A stretch of 64,000 bases of DNA from Halocalculus aciditolerans (GTDB lineage Archaea > Halobacteriota > Halobacteria > Halobacteriales > Halobacteriaceae), in assembly GCF_014647475.1 (NCBI RefSeq), contig NZ_BMPG01000002.1, positions 744,001 to 808,000 on the forward strand, given 5' to 3'. The notes under the pieces are model-generated. The model ran no database searches, was not told the origin of the DNA, and saw nothing but the letters and a program-made list of their open reading frames with translations. A program made the translations under genes and the position numbers. Shown one piece after another: positions 24,271 to 33,977 of the stretch. Numbering within the stretch: the stretch's first letter is position 1; each line of letters begins with the position of its first letter.

Positions 24271-26754
24271 ATGCGATACGACGAGGCCGCTAACTTCCTT
24301 CTCGACCTCCAGCGCTACCGGCCGCGCGCCGGGACGGACGCGACCGCCGCGCTCCTCGACGCGCTCGGCGACCCACACGAGGGCCCGCGGTACGTGCAGG
24401 TCGCGGGGTCGAACGGGAAGGGGAGCACGGCGCGGCTGCTCGAACGCGTCCTCCGCGAGGCCGGTCTCGACGTCGGCCTCTACACGAGCCCGCACTTCGA
24501 CGACCTCAGAGAGCGCGTGCGGGTGAACGGCCGCGTCGTCCCGAAGTCGGCGGTGGCGGCGTTCGCGCGCGCGGCGAAACCCCACGTCGTCGACGCGGCC
24601 GCGGCGGGGCGCGCGCCGACGTTCTTCGAGACGATGACGGGACTGGCGCTCTGGCACTTCGGCCGCGAGGACGTCGACGTCGCGGTGCTCGAAGTCGGCA
24701 TCGGCGGGAAGTTCGACGCGACGAGCGTCGTCGACCCGGAGGCGGCGGCGGTGACGAGCGTGACGCTCGAACACACCGGCGTGCTCGGCGACACCGTCGA
24801 GGAGATCGCGACCGATAAGGCGCACGTCGCGCCAGAGAATGAGAACGCGCTGGTGACGGCGACGACGGGTGACGCGTTGGACGCGGTGCGCGCGCAGGCG
24901 GGCGACGTCCTCACCGTCGGCCCGGGCGGCGACGTGCGGACGAGCTACGGCGGCGCGGTCTCCCCGGTCGAATCCCTCGTGACGGTCGAGACCGAGGGGT
25001 TCGCGGTGGAGACGCGGCTGCCGCTCCTCGGCGCGTATCAGGCGACGAACGCGGGGGTGGCGGTGGCGCTCGCCCGCCAGCTCGCCGACGTGGACGAGGC
25101 GACGGTGGCGCGCGGCCTGCGGAACGCGACGTGGCCGGGGCGGTTCGAGGTGATGGGACGGGAGCCGCTCGTCGTGCTCGACGGCGCGCACAACCCCGGG
25201 GCGTGCGAGGCGCTCGCGGACACGCTCGCGGAGTTCGACGGCGAGTACGACGACCTCCACCTCGTGTTCGGCGCGATGAACGACAAGGACCACGCGGGGA
25301 TGGCGGACGCGCTCCCGACGCCGGCGAGCCTGTACACGTGCGTCCCGGCGACGCAGCGCTCCGAGGACCGGGACGTGCTCGCGCGCGTCTTCGGCGGGCG
25401 CGGCGTCGAAGACGTCCACGCGATTTCGAGCGTCGAAGCCGCCGTCGACCGCGCCGTCGACGCCGCGGGCGAGGACGACCTCGTGCTCGTGACGGGGTCG
25501 CTGTACGCGGTCGCGGAAGCGCGGGCGCGGTGGACGCGGACGTTCACCGAGACCGACGTGGACGGCCTCGACGACGCGCGCGCCGCGCTGGAGCGGACGG
25601 ACGTGACGCCGCCGGGCGTCTGGCGGATGCGCGGGAAGGGCGTCCACCGCGTCGTCAGAACGAGAGTCCAGAAGCGACAGGCCTCCTACCTCAAAGAGGA
25701 GCTGCTGTCGCTCGGCGGGGAGTGCGCCATCAGCGGGCTGAACGACCAAGTGGAAGGGAACCTCGACGTCGCGTTGATGGGGACGCTCGCGCAGTTCAAG
25801 CGGCTCTGCGGGAAGCTCGACGGGCAGCCGTACGGGCTGTCGGTCCTCGCCGACGACCTCCGTGACTCGCTCGGCATCGAAACGGGAGCCGGCGGTGATG
25901 GCACGGGCGGCGCGGGCGGCGCGGACGGTGAGAAGCCCGCGTATCCCTGGGAGGACGAGGGGACGGCGGTGATGGGCATTCTGAACTGCACGCCCGATTC
26001 GTTCCACGACGGCGGCGAGTACGCGGCGGTCGAGGACGCCGTCGAGCGAGCGGAGGAGATGGTCGAGGCGGGCGCGGACGTCGTCGACGTCGGCGGCGAG
26101 TCGACGCGGCCGGGCGCAGAGCCCGTCGCCGCGGAAGAAGAGATCTCGCGCGTCGTCCCGGTCATCGAGCGTATCAGCGACTTCGACTGCCTCGTCTCGG
26201 TGGACACGATGAAGGCCGAGGTCGCCCGCGCGGCGCTGGAGGCGGGCGCGGACATCCTGAACGACGTGACGGGCTTAGAGGACCCGGCGATGCGGTTCGT
26301 CGCCGCGGAGTACGACGCGCCGCTCGTCGTGATGCACTCGCTGAACGCGCCCGTCGACCCGGACGAATCCGTCGACTACGACGACGTCGTCGACGACGTC
26401 GTCGCCGAACTCAGAGAGCGCGTCCTCCTCGCGGAGAAGGCCGGCGTCGAAGAGGTAATCGTCGACCCCGGCATCGGCTTCGCGAAGAGCGAGGGCGAGA
26501 ACTTCGAAATCCTCCAGCGGACCGACGAGCTCCACGCGCTCGGCTGCCCGGTTCTCGTCGGCCACAGCCACAAGTCGATGTGGGCGGCGGCGGACGCCTA
26601 CCCCGACGACGGCGGGTACGCGACGGTCGCGGGCACCGCGCTCGCCGCCGACCGCGGCGCGGACATCGTCCGCGTGCACGACGTGGCGGAGAACGTCGCC
26701 GCCGTGAACGCCGTCGAGGCGACGAAGAGGGGAGCGGACGCCGACGACACGTGA
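24271..26754 (+). CDS. folCP: FolC-FolP fusion: dihydrofolate synthase plus dihydropteroate synthase
   Basis: 827-aa bifunctional folate enzyme. Residues 1 to about 425 are a Mur-ligase-type FolC with P-loop SNGKGST at 47-53 and the family segments LYTSPHFDDLRERVRVNG, EVGIGGKFDATSVV and DGAHNPGA. Residues from about 565 are FolP: MGILNCTPDSFHDGG, DVGGESTRPGAEPV, SVDTMKAEVA, DILNDVTGLED and the final GHSHKS region. The FolC-FolP fusion is known from halophilic archaea. About 130 residues between the two enzymes (roughly 430-560) belong to neither and include a Lys/Arg-rich stretch and a compact hydrophobic region. Confidence 0.93.
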   Translation: MRYDEAANFLLDLQRYRPRAGTDATAALLDALGDPHEGPRYVQVAGSNGKGSTARLLERVLREAGLDVGLYTSPHFDDLRERVRVNGRVVPKSAVAAFARAAKPHVVDAAAAGRAPTFFETMTGLALWHFGREDVDVAVLEVGIGGKFDATSVVDPEAAAVTSVTLEHTGVLGDTVEEIATDKAHVAPENENALVTATTGDALDAVRAQAGDVLTVGPGGDVRTSYGGAVSPVESLVTVETEGFAVETRLPLLGAYQATNAGVAVALARQLADVDEATVARGLRNATWPGRFEVMGREPLVVLDGAHNPGACEALADTLAEFDGEYDDLHLVFGAMNDKDHAGMADALPTPASLYTCVPATQRSEDRDVLARVFGGRGVEDVHAISSVEAAVDRAVDAAGEDDLVLVTGSLYAVAEARARWTRTFTETDVDGLDDARAALERTDVTPPGVWRMRGKGVHRVVRTRVQKRQASYLKEELLSLGGECAISGLNDQVEGNLDVALMGTLAQFKRLCGKLDGQPYGLSVLADDLRDSLGIETGAGGDGTGGAGGADGEKPAYPWEDEGTAVMGILNCTPDSFHDGGEYAAVEDAVERAEEMVEAGADVVDVGGESTRPGAEPVAAEEEISRVVPVIERISDFDCLVSVDTMKAEVARAALEAGADILNDVTGLEDPAMRFVAAEYDAPLVVMHSLNAPVDPDESVDYDDVVDDVVAELRERVLLAEKAGVEEVIVDPGIGFAKSEGENFEILQRTDELHALGCPVLVGHSHKSMWAAADAYPDDGGYATVAGTALAADRGADIVRVHDVAENVAAVNAVEATKRGADADDT

Positions 26755-26755
26755 A

Positions 26756-27388
26756 ATGACGGGCGACGACGAAGCCGACGCCGCGTTCCGCCGGGCGGTC
26801 AGGAGCGGGTACGACTCGCTCGCGGACGCCTACGCCGCCCAGCGCGACGCGGGCGACGATTCGCCGGACCTCCTCGACTCGCTCTTCGACGACCTCGGCG
26901 CGGGCGCGCGCGTCCTCGACCTCGGCTGCGGCGCGGGCGACCTCGTCCTCGACTCACTCCCCGACCCGGTCAGGGGTGTGGGTCTCGACGTCTCCCGCGA
27001 GCAGACGCGGCGCGCGCGAACGCACGCCGACCGCGTCGTCCAGGGCGACATGACCGCGCTCCCGTTCGACGCCGACTCGTTCGACGCGGCGACCGCGATG
27101 TACTCGATAATCCACGTCCCCGCGAGCGAACACCCCGCCGTCTACGCGGAACTCGCGCGCGTCCTCCGGCCCGGCGGCGACGCCGTCGTCGTCACCGGCC
27201 ACGACGCCTGGACAGGCGCGAACCCCGACTGGCTCGACGCGAACGTCGAGATGCGGTGGAGCTGGCCGGCCCTCGCGGAGACGAAGCGCGCGCTCCGCGA
27301 GGCGGGACTCGAAGTGGTCGAAGAAGCAGACGTCGCGGACTCGCTCGGCGGGAGTTTCCGCCACCTCCGCCTCTCGCTCGACGCCTGA
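26756..27388 (+). CDS. SAM-dependent methyltransferase
   Basis: 210-aa class I methyltransferase of the ubiE/Methyltransf_11 type. Motif I is RVLDLGCGAGDLVLD (about 49-63), then VGLDVSREQTRRAR, VVQGDMTALPFDADSFDAAT and LARVLRPGGDAVVV. The substrate is unknown. The ATG starts one base after the folCP stop, so it is probably in the same transcript; a link to folate or one-carbon metabolism is not implied by the sequence. A T5 run at about 27411-27415 after the stop may end transcription. Confidence 0.85.
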   Translation: MTGDDEADAAFRRAVRSGYDSLADAYAAQRDAGDDSPDLLDSLFDDLGAGARVLDLGCGAGDLVLDSLPDPVRGVGLDVSREQTRRARTHADRVVQGDMTALPFDADSFDAATAMYSIIHVPASEHPAVYAELARVLRPGGDAVVVTGHDAWTGANPDWLDANVEMRWSWPALAETKRALREAGLEVVEEADVADSLGGSFRHLRLSLDA

Positions 27389-27714
27389 GCCCGTCGGATT
27401 CGACCGGTACGTTTTTCGGCGCGCGAGCGGACGGTTCGAGCGACCAGTTCTATGAGCCGCCGGCGCTCGGTCCGTCCGGTGTTCTCCCCGCGGTCGCCCC
27501 CCGCGTCGCGGCGGGCCCGATAGCCGCAGCACTCGGGTTCGCCTCGCTACCCTTCCGGTAGCCGCATTCTCCGCACGACCGCACACGATATGCACACACC
27601 GACCGAGCCGCCGGCGTCGAGCCGGCGCTCACGCGACCACGCCTCGACCACTGAACCATCCCCGTTCCGCGCGCCGCACCGGGCGGCGCGACCCCGAACC
27701 GGAGGCGGAAGCCG
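27389..27714. other. 326-base intergenic region, no supported gene
   Basis: It contains the probable terminator of the preceding gene (GTTTTTCGG near 27410) and a perfect 6-bp inverted repeat GCCGGC-GTCGA-GCCGGC at 27610-27626. The minus strand from about 27665 to 27600 has D-arm- and T-arm-like sequences but no acceptor stem, so no tRNA is called. No clear TATA box has the correct spacing for the GTG start at 27715. Confidence 0.4.
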
Positions 27715-29031
27715 GTGACGCTCCTCGACCGCGCGCTCTGGCGGAACCGCCGCTTCCGGCGGTTCGTCGCCGGGCAGTTCGCGACGAACGCCGGGGACAG
27801 CCTCTACACCGTCGCGGTGCTCTGGGTCGCCTTCCAGCTGACGGGGTCGACGCTCGTCACGGGCGCGCTGAACGCGATCCTCCTGCTCCCCTGGCTCCTC
27901 CAGGTGTTCGCCGGCCCGCTCGTCGACCGACTCCCGCTCAGGGGCGTCCTCGTCGGCTCACAGGTCGTTCAGGGCGTCGCCGTCCTCGTCCTCCCTCTCG
28001 CGGCGGTGACCGGCCGGCTGACCGTCCCCGTGCTGTTCGCCGTCGCCCCCGTCTTGATGCTCGCGTCGCTGCTGATGGCTCCGATGGAGACCGCACTCCT
28101 CCCGCGAATCGTCGACGACGAACGGCTGTCCGGCGCGAACGCCGCGCTCTCCGTCGTCACGCTCGGCCTCGACATGGTCTTCGACGCGCTCGGCGGGGCC
28201 TTCATCGCGGTGCTCGGCGCGACCGCGCTCTTCGTCGCCGATTCGGCGACCTTCGCCGTCGCCGCGCTCCTGTTCGCCGGCGTCATCGTCCGCCCGGCGG
28301 ACGCCCAGCGTGAGCCTGTGGGGTCGACGGAGCCGACGCCGACGGTTCGTTCGGCGCTCCGCTCGTACGCCGCGGACCTACGGGCCGGCGTCGACATCAT
28401 TCGCGGGAGCGTCTTCGTCGAGTTAGTCGTTCTGACCGCCGTGACGAACTTCGCCGTCGGCGTCGCGCTCGCCGTCCTCCCGGCGTTCGGCGACAACTTG
28501 GGCGGCCCCGCGGTCTACGGCCTCCTGCTGGGGGCGCTCGGAATCGGGCGGCTCCTCGGCTCCCTCGTCGGCCCGTACGTCGAGGACATCCCGTACGGCT
28601 GGGTGCTCGCCTCGCACGCGCTCGGCGCGGCCTGCTGGGTGGCGGCGGCGCTCTCCCCGACGGCCGTCGCCGCGGTCGTCCTGTTCGGTCTCGCGTGGGT
28701 TCCCGCGGGCGCGTCCGGCGTGCTCACGTCGACGCTGAACCAGCGGGTGTTCCCCGCCGACGCGCTCGGGCGGGTGTCCGCGACGAAGGGGACGCTGTCG
28801 GGGGCGTCCCTCCCACTCGGGTCGCTCCTCGGCGGGTTCGCCGCCGAAACGCTGGGCGTGACGACGACCATGGCGGGAGCCGCCAGTGGGTTCGCCGTCA
28901 CGGCCGGCTACGTCCTCCTGCGGACGCGGCTCAGGCGGCTCCCCGCGGTCGCCGCGGCCGAACCAGAAGACTTCGACGTCGACGCCGCGGAGACAGCAGA
29001 CCGGGGAGAGGAGAGGGGAGACCCGCCGTAG
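27715..29031 (+). CDS. MFS transporter
   Basis: 438-aa permease with about twelve hydrophobic segments. The N-terminus RNRRFRRFVAGQFATNAGDS and the cytoplasmic-loop GPLVDRLPLRGVLVGSQ resemble the MFS_3/enterobactin-exporter-like group (EntS/YfiS type), often drug or siderophore exporters. A charged tail rich in D/E follows the last helix. The start is taken as GTG 27715 because no ATG gives a complete first helix; it is not backed by a promoter motif. Substrate unknown. Confidence 0.82.
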   Translation: MTLLDRALWRNRRFRRFVAGQFATNAGDSLYTVAVLWVAFQLTGSTLVTGALNAILLLPWLLQVFAGPLVDRLPLRGVLVGSQVVQGVAVLVLPLAAVTGRLTVPVLFAVAPVLMLASLLMAPMETALLPRIVDDERLSGANAALSVVTLGLDMVFDALGGAFIAVLGATALFVADSATFAVAALLFAGVIVRPADAQREPVGSTEPTPTVRSALRSYAADLRAGVDIIRGSVFVELVVLTAVTNFAVGVALAVLPAFGDNLGGPAVYGLLLGALGIGRLLGSLVGPYVEDIPYGWVLASHALGAACWVAAALSPTAVAAVVLFGLAWVPAGASGVLTSTLNQRVFPADALGRVSATKGTLSGASLPLGSLLGGFAAETLGVTTTMAGAASGFAVTAGYVLLRTRLRRLPAVAAAEPEDFDVDAAETADRGEERGDPP

Positions 29032-29049
29032 GGGGAGAGAAGACCGCGC

Positions 29050-30117
29050 TCAGAGCGACGGCGTGGTTTTGCGGTCCGCGCGGTAGAAGTCGAGGTAGCG
29101 TTCGACGAACGCGCGTTCGCCGTAGCGCTCGTAGTCGGGGTCAGGGCCAGTGGAGTCGACGGCGGCGGCGTCGCGGAGGCGTTCGACGAGCTCCTCGTCG
29201 GTCGTCGCGAGGAAGCCGCGCTCTTCGTGTTCGACGAGTTCGTGCGCGGCGGAGTCGACGTGGTATTCGACGAGGGCGACGCAGCCGCAGGCGAGCGCGC
29301 GCAGGAGGTCCGTCGGGAAGGAGGAGCGGCGCGCGGTCTGGACGTAGACGTGCGCGTCGAGGAAGTACCGGATGCGCTCTTCGACCGTTCGCTCGCCGAC
29401 GAACTCGACGCGGTCGTCGATGCGGAGGTCGCGGGCCTGCCGGACGTAGTTCTCCTTCTCCGGGCCGTCGCCGATGACGGTCGCGCTCCAGTCGAACTCG
29501 CGGAACTCCGCGAGCGCGAGGAGGAGGGATTCGAGGTTCGCCGCGCCGTCGAGCCGCCGGGAGTAGACGATGTCACCGGCGTCGACCGGGTCGGCGGACG
29601 TGATGGTCTCCCACTCGATGGGGTCTTCGACGACGGTGAAGGCGTCGCCGTCGATGCCGCGTTCGCGGTAGGCCGTCGCGACGAGGCGGGAGGGGACGAC
29701 GGCGGTGCTCGCGCCGTTCACGGCGGCGCGGTAGAAGCGGTCGGAGAGCCCGCCTTCGCGCCGGGGCGGGTCGTAGCACTCCACGAGGTAGGAGGCGTTC
29801 GCGAGTCGTGCGCCGACGCGGGCGGCGAGCGCCGCGCCCGGCGGGTCGCCGGCGGCGTGCACGACGTCCGGGTCGAACGACCGGAGCGCGCCCGGGAGGC
29901 CCGCGCGGTAGCGCCAGTCGTTCTCGGGCGCGACGGCGTAGTAGTCGAGGCCCTCGTGTTCGAAGGCGTCGACGTCGCCCTCCCACCACTGCGTCGTGAA
30001 GAACTGGACGTCGTGGCCGCGGCCGGCGAGGACGCTCGCGAGGCGATAGAAGCGTTCCGGGACGCCCGTCGTCGCTCCGTGCTCGACGGTCTCGGCCGTC
30101 ACGAACGCCACGCGCAT
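29050..30117 (-). CDS. GT4-family glycosyltransferase
   Basis: 355-aa GT-B fold enzyme. The N-terminal domain starts MRVAFVTAETVEHGATTGVPERF with a Gly-rich loop, and the C-terminal nucleotide-sugar domain contains VIGDGPEKENY, FVGERTVEERIRYFLDA and FPTDLLRALACGCVAL. The usual EALA motif of GT4 enzymes is changed here to DLLRALACG. The acceptor is unknown; such genes often act in surface glycan or N-glycan assembly. ATG 30115-30117 has a T-rich TATA box (CCTTTTTACGG) about 28 bases upstream. Confidence 0.85.
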   Translation of the reverse strand: MRVAFVTAETVEHGATTGVPERFYRLASVLAGRGHDVQFFTTQWWEGDVDAFEHEGLDYYAVAPENDWRYRAGLPGALRSFDPDVVHAAGDPPGAALAARVGARLANASYLVECYDPPRREGGLSDRFYRAAVNGASTAVVPSRLVATAYRERGIDGDAFTVVEDPIEWETITSADPVDAGDIVYSRRLDGAANLESLLLALAEFREFDWSATVIGDGPEKENYVRQARDLRIDDRVEFVGERTVEERIRYFLDAHVYVQTARRSSFPTDLLRALACGCVALVEYHVDSAAHELVEHEERGFLATTDEELVERLRDAAAVDSTGPDPDYERYGERAFVERYLDFYRADRKTTPSL

Positions 30118-30288
30118 ACTCTACGACTCCGCGAGACGCCGTAAAAAGGTATTCCCTTCGGGCGAATCGAGTCGCGCCGCGGACAGGAGGCCAGCGGTGG
30201 CTCCTCGCGACCGGCGGGAGTGGGGCGTCGACGGCGCGGCGGCTTCGCCGACCCGAACGGCTATCCGCGCCCCCGGAAAACGACGGGT

Positions 30289-32091
30289 ATGGCGTACGAT
30301 ATCGAACGCTACCTCAATATTCGGAGCGCGGGCGGTCCGACGTTCGGCCCGGACGGCCGGCTCGCCTTCCTGATGGACACGACGGGGACGTCGCAGGTCT
30401 GGCGGCTGGACGAGCCGCTCGAATGGCCGGACCAGCTCTCCTTCCACGAGGAGCGCGTGACGTTCGCGTCCTACTCGCCGACGCGCGACGAGCTCGTCTA
30501 CGGCCGCGACGAGGGCGGGAACGAGAAGACGCAGTTCTTCCGGCTCTCGGGCGACGGCGCGGAGGAAGTCGCGCTCACCGACACCCCCGACGCCATCCAC
30601 CAGTGGGGCGGCTGGAGTCACGACGGCGAGCGCTTCGCGTTCACCGCGAACCGCCGCGACGAGGCGGACTTCGACGCCTACGTCCAGCGCCGCGACGAGA
30701 CCGGCGACGACGCCGAACTCGTCTTCGACGGGAGCGACGCCGGCTGGCTCTCCGTCGCCGGCTGGAGTCCGAGCGACGACCGCCTCCTCGTCCACGAGAT
30801 GCACTCGAACGTCGCCCACGACCTCCACGTCGTCGACATCGATACCGGCGAGGCGACACGCCTCACGGGCGGCGAGGAAGCGGAAGTCCGGTACGCGTCC
30901 GCGTCGTGGTCGCCGGACGGCGACGGCCTGCTCGTGGCGACGGACCGGGGCAGGGATACGCTCGCGCTCTGCCGCCTCGACGCCGACACCGGCGACCTCA
31001 CTCCCGTCGCGGAGGGCGGCGACTGGGACGTCTCCAGCGTCTTCGTCGACCACGAATCGTCGAGGATCGCCTACGCGCGGAACGTCGACGGCTACACCGA
31101 CCTCACGCTCGGCCGTCTCGACGGCGCGACGGTCGAGCGCGAAGAATCCCCCGCGGACGGCCTGCCCGACGGCGTCCTCACCGGGTTCTCCTTCGGCCCC
31201 GACGCCGAGCGCATCGCCGTCTCGTGGTCCGCGCCGACCGAGAACGGGAACGTCTTCGTCGCCGACCTCGATGGCGACGAGCCGACCCGGTGGACGGACG
31301 CCGCGACCGCCGGCATCCCCAGAGACGGCTTCCGCGACCCCGAGCTCGTCCGCTTCGACTCATTTGACGACCTAGAGATTCCCGCGTTCCTCACCGTCCC
31401 CGAGGGCGACGGCCCCGTCCCCGTCATCGTCGACATCCACGGCGGCCCCGAGTCCCAGCGCCGCCCCTCCTTCTCGGCGCTCCGCCAGTACTTCGTCGAC
31501 AACGGCTACGCCGTCTTCGAGCCGAACGTCCGCGGCTCCGCGGGCTACGGGAAGGAGTACATGAACCTCGACAACGTCGAGAGGCGGATGGACTCCGTCG
31601 CCGACATCGACGCCGGCGTCGAGTGGCTCACCGACCGAGACGGCGTCGACGCCGACCGCGTCGTCGCCTACGGCGGCTCCTACGGCGGCTTCATGGTGCT
31701 CGCCGCGCTCACCGAGTATCCCGAGCGCTGGGCGGCCGGCGTCGACGTCGTCGGCATCGCGAACTTCGTCACCTTCCTCGAAAACACCGGGGACTGGCGG
31801 CGCGAACACCGCGAAGCCGAATACGGCTCCCTCGCCGAGGACCGGGAGTTCCTCGAATCCATCAGCCCCATCAACAACATCGAGGACATCCGCGCCCCGC
31901 TCCTCGTTCTCCACGGCGCGAACGACCCGCGCGTCCCCGTCGGCGAAGCCGAACAGATCGCCGACGAAGCGAGCGAACACGTCCCCGTGGAGAAACTCGT
32001 CTTCGACGACGAGGGCCACGGGTTCAGTAAGCTCGAGAACCGCATCACCGCCTACAGCGCCGTCGTCGACTTCCTCGACGAGCACGTCTGA
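30289..32091 (+). CDS. S9-family prolyl oligopeptidase-like peptidase
   Basis: 600-aa serine peptidase of the acylaminoacyl-peptidase/dipeptidyl-peptidase type. The N-terminal half is a beta-propeller with repeated SxDG or SPDG blades (for example SWSPDGDG near 210). The C-terminal alpha/beta hydrolase has VDIHGGPESQRRP (oxyanion region), nucleophile Ser in YGGSYGGFM, Asp in LHGANDPRVP and His in DEGHGF. No signal peptide is present, so it is probably cytoplasmic. The start ATG 30289 has a CTATCC element about 27 bases upstream. Confidence 0.92.
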   Translation: MAYDIERYLNIRSAGGPTFGPDGRLAFLMDTTGTSQVWRLDEPLEWPDQLSFHEERVTFASYSPTRDELVYGRDEGGNEKTQFFRLSGDGAEEVALTDTPDAIHQWGGWSHDGERFAFTANRRDEADFDAYVQRRDETGDDAELVFDGSDAGWLSVAGWSPSDDRLLVHEMHSNVAHDLHVVDIDTGEATRLTGGEEAEVRYASASWSPDGDGLLVATDRGRDTLALCRLDADTGDLTPVAEGGDWDVSSVFVDHESSRIAYARNVDGYTDLTLGRLDGATVEREESPADGLPDGVLTGFSFGPDAERIAVSWSAPTENGNVFVADLDGDEPTRWTDAATAGIPRDGFRDPELVRFDSFDDLEIPAFLTVPEGDGPVPVIVDIHGGPESQRRPSFSALRQYFVDNGYAVFEPNVRGSAGYGKEYMNLDNVERRMDSVADIDAGVEWLTDRDGVDADRVVAYGGSYGGFMVLAALTEYPERWAAGVDVVGIANFVTFLENTGDWRREHREAEYGSLAEDREFLESISPINNIEDIRAPLLVLHGANDPRVPVGEAEQIADEASEHVPVEKLVFDDEGHGFSKLENRITAYSAVVDFLDEHV

Positions 32092-32139
32092 GCACTCCGG
32101 CGGTCCCGCTCCGCCGCGGTCGGCGGTTCCCGACCCGTG

Positions 32140-32946
32140 TCAGTAGACGCGGTCGAGGAACGCCGCGAGCGCGTCGTTCACCGCGTCCGGGTTCTCGCAG
32201 TTCGAGGAGTGACCCGCTTCCGGGATCGGCTCGAACGTGAGGTCGGGGATGGCGGCGTAGGAGTCACGGGCGGCGTCGATATCGAGAGTGGCGTCCTCCT
32301 CGCCGTGGACCGCGAGGACGGGGACGTCGATGTCGGCGACGCGCTCCCGGAGGTCCTCGCGGCCGAGCCACGAGCGGACCTCGTTGGCGACGGCGCGACC
32401 GGGGTAGGTCGTCCAGCGGTCCACCCAGCCGTCGACGAGGCCGGTGCGCTCCTCGCGGCTGGTCGCGCCGAACAGCTCTTCCGTCACGGGTTCGGCGACG
32501 GCCCGCGGCACCGCGGGTTCGTCGTCGATGGCCTCGGCGGTCGCGCCGTGGCGCTCCTGGTCGGCCTCGGTGTGCGGTTTCGCCATCGAGTCCACGAGGA
32601 CGAGCCCGTCGACGCGCTCGGGGTGCGCGAGGGCGAAGCGCAGGCCCATGAAGCCGCCCATCGACATCCCACAGAGGACACACGAGTCGATGCCGCGCGC
32701 GTCGAGGAAGCGCTCGGCGTCGGCGACGAGGTCGTCGAGGTCGTAGGGTTCGGCGTAGCGGTCGGTGCGCGCGCGGAGGTCGTACGCGACCGTCCGGTAC
32801 TCGTCTGCGAACGCCTCGATCTGCGGGTCGAACATCGTCCGGTCCATCAGCGTGCCGTGGGCGAACACGACCGGATCGCCGCTCCCGCGGTCGGTGCAGA
32901 CCGTGTCGCTCCGGTGCGTATACAGTTCCGCGCCATCGCGTGCCAT
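32140..32946 (-). CDS. Alpha/beta-fold hydrolase
   Basis: 268-aa hydrolase with oxyanion-loop FAHGTLMDRTMF, nucleophile elbow GMSMGGFMG (Ser near residue 95), an acidic residue in LAVHGEEDATLD and the catalytic His in EAGHSSNCENPDAV. It resembles the broad 3-oxoadipate-enol-lactonase/haloperoxidase-like group, and no specific substrate is supported. The ATG at 32944-32946 has a strong TATA box (minus-strand GCTATATACGG) about 28 bases upstream, consistent with a leaderless mRNA. It is convergent with the S9 peptidase gene. Confidence 0.87.
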   Translation of the reverse strand: MARDGAELYTHRSDTVCTDRGSGDPVVFAHGTLMDRTMFDPQIEAFADEYRTVAYDLRARTDRYAEPYDLDDLVADAERFLDARGIDSCVLCGMSMGGFMGLRFALAHPERVDGLVLVDSMAKPHTEADQERHGATAEAIDDEPAVPRAVAEPVTEELFGATSREERTGLVDGWVDRWTTYPGRAVANEVRSWLGREDLRERVADIDVPVLAVHGEEDATLDIDAARDSYAAIPDLTFEPIPEAGHSSNCENPDAVNDALAAFLDRVY

Positions 32947-33139
32947 GGTAACAATCTCCTAACAATCCCGTATATAGCTTCGCGTCCCGGAAGACCCGAG
33001 TTCGTCCGATACCGACCGCGACTCCGTCGAGGACGCGCTCACGTCCCACTCGCCGGGTTAGAACGCAGCGGGAACCAGAGCGGGGTCGAGGCCTCCGACG
33101 AGGGAAGGTTTTTGCCGCGGCCATCGCATTCTCACCGGT

Positions 33140-33619
33140 ATGGACGAGCATACGCGCGACCCCGGCGTCGCGCCGCCGCTCGGCACGCCCGCGGGCTGGC
33201 GGCCGATTCGCCGCGAGTGGGAGCACGCGACGCTCCGCCGCGCCACGGAGCACGCCGTCCGCCTCCACAACGACGCCGCCTACCTCGACGCCTACGACTG
33301 CGTGAAGTACGAGTGGTACAACTACGGCGACGGCACGCGGGAGTCGAAATTCTGCCACGGCCTCCAGCAGGCCATCGCGGCGCGCCACAAACACGACGTC
33401 GACGTCCCCGAGGGCGCGCGCTCGCTCGCCCGAACGGCGCGAAAATACCTCCAAGACACGCCCGCGGACTTCTACGGCCTCGACGTCGGCGGCCTCCGCG
33501 ACACGCTCGCCGAGGTCGAATCGGAGCCGGACGCCTTCGACGGCTTCCGCCTCGTCCTCGACGGCGAGCCAGTGACGGCCTATCCGGCGGACTACGCGTT
33601 CGCCGACGACCTCCCCTGA
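33140..33619 (+). CDS. Conserved haloarchaeal protein of unknown function
   Basis: 159-aa soluble, acidic protein. It is notable for aromatic and His-rich segments in the middle (KYEWYNYGDGTRESKFCHGL, about 56-75, and AARHKHDVDV) and a helical C-terminal half. I do not recognise the family and no catalytic motif is certain. ATG 33140 has TATA-like GGTTTTTGCC about 29 bases upstream. It is convergent with the following YrdB-like gene with only seven bases between stops. Confidence 0.7.
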   Translation: MDEHTRDPGVAPPLGTPAGWRPIRREWEHATLRRATEHAVRLHNDAAYLDAYDCVKYEWYNYGDGTRESKFCHGLQQAIAARHKHDVDVPEGARSLARTARKYLQDTPADFYGLDVGGLRDTLAEVESEPDAFDGFRLVLDGEPVTAYPADYAFADDLP

Positions 33620-33626
33620 TTCTCGA

Positions 33627-33977
33627 CTAACGTTCGCCGCGCGCGGCGAGCCACGCTTCGTCGACGGCGACGAGCGCGGCGTACGCGAACGCGGCGGCCG
33701 CCGAGACGGCGAGAGAGAGGCCCGCCGTCGCCGCGCCGAACACGGCCAGTTCGACGAGGAGGCGGGCGGGGTCGGCGAGCCGGTAGCGGGCGCGCGGCGC
33801 GACGAACGCCCCCCAGACGACGGCGGCGGCGAGCGGTGCGCCCGCGGCGAGTACCGCCCGCGACGCGACCGTATCCCCCGCCACCCACCCCCAGTAGCCC
33901 AGCGCCGCCAGCGCCCCCAGTTCGAGGAGGAAACGCGCCGCGAGCGCCACCGACACCGACGGGGACTCGGACGACAT
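33627..33977 (-). CDS. YrdB/DUF2568-like small membrane protein
   Basis: 116-aa protein with four hydrophobic segments. The pattern ARFLLELGALAALGYWGW near the N-terminus, then GAFVAPRARYRLADPARLLVEL, matches the DUF2568 (YrdB-like) family of unknown function. The ATG at 33975-33977 was chosen over much longer upstream openings, which are shadow frames. It lies downstream of the liv operon on the same strand but separated by about 305 bases, so it is probably transcribed separately. Confidence 0.75.
   Translation of the reverse strand: MSSESPSVSVALAARFLLELGALAALGYWGWVAGDTVASRAVLAAGAPLAAAVVWGAFVAPRARYRLADPARLLVELAVFGAATAGLSLAVSAAAAFAYAALVAVDEAWLAARGER

Noticed and set aside
27595-27675. tRNA-like sequence on the minus strand
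   Set aside because: A D-arm-like TGGTTCAGTGGTCGA and a T-arm-like stem with a CTCGACG loop are present, but the distance between them is about nine bases too short, and the acceptor ends cannot pair. At most a decayed remnant.
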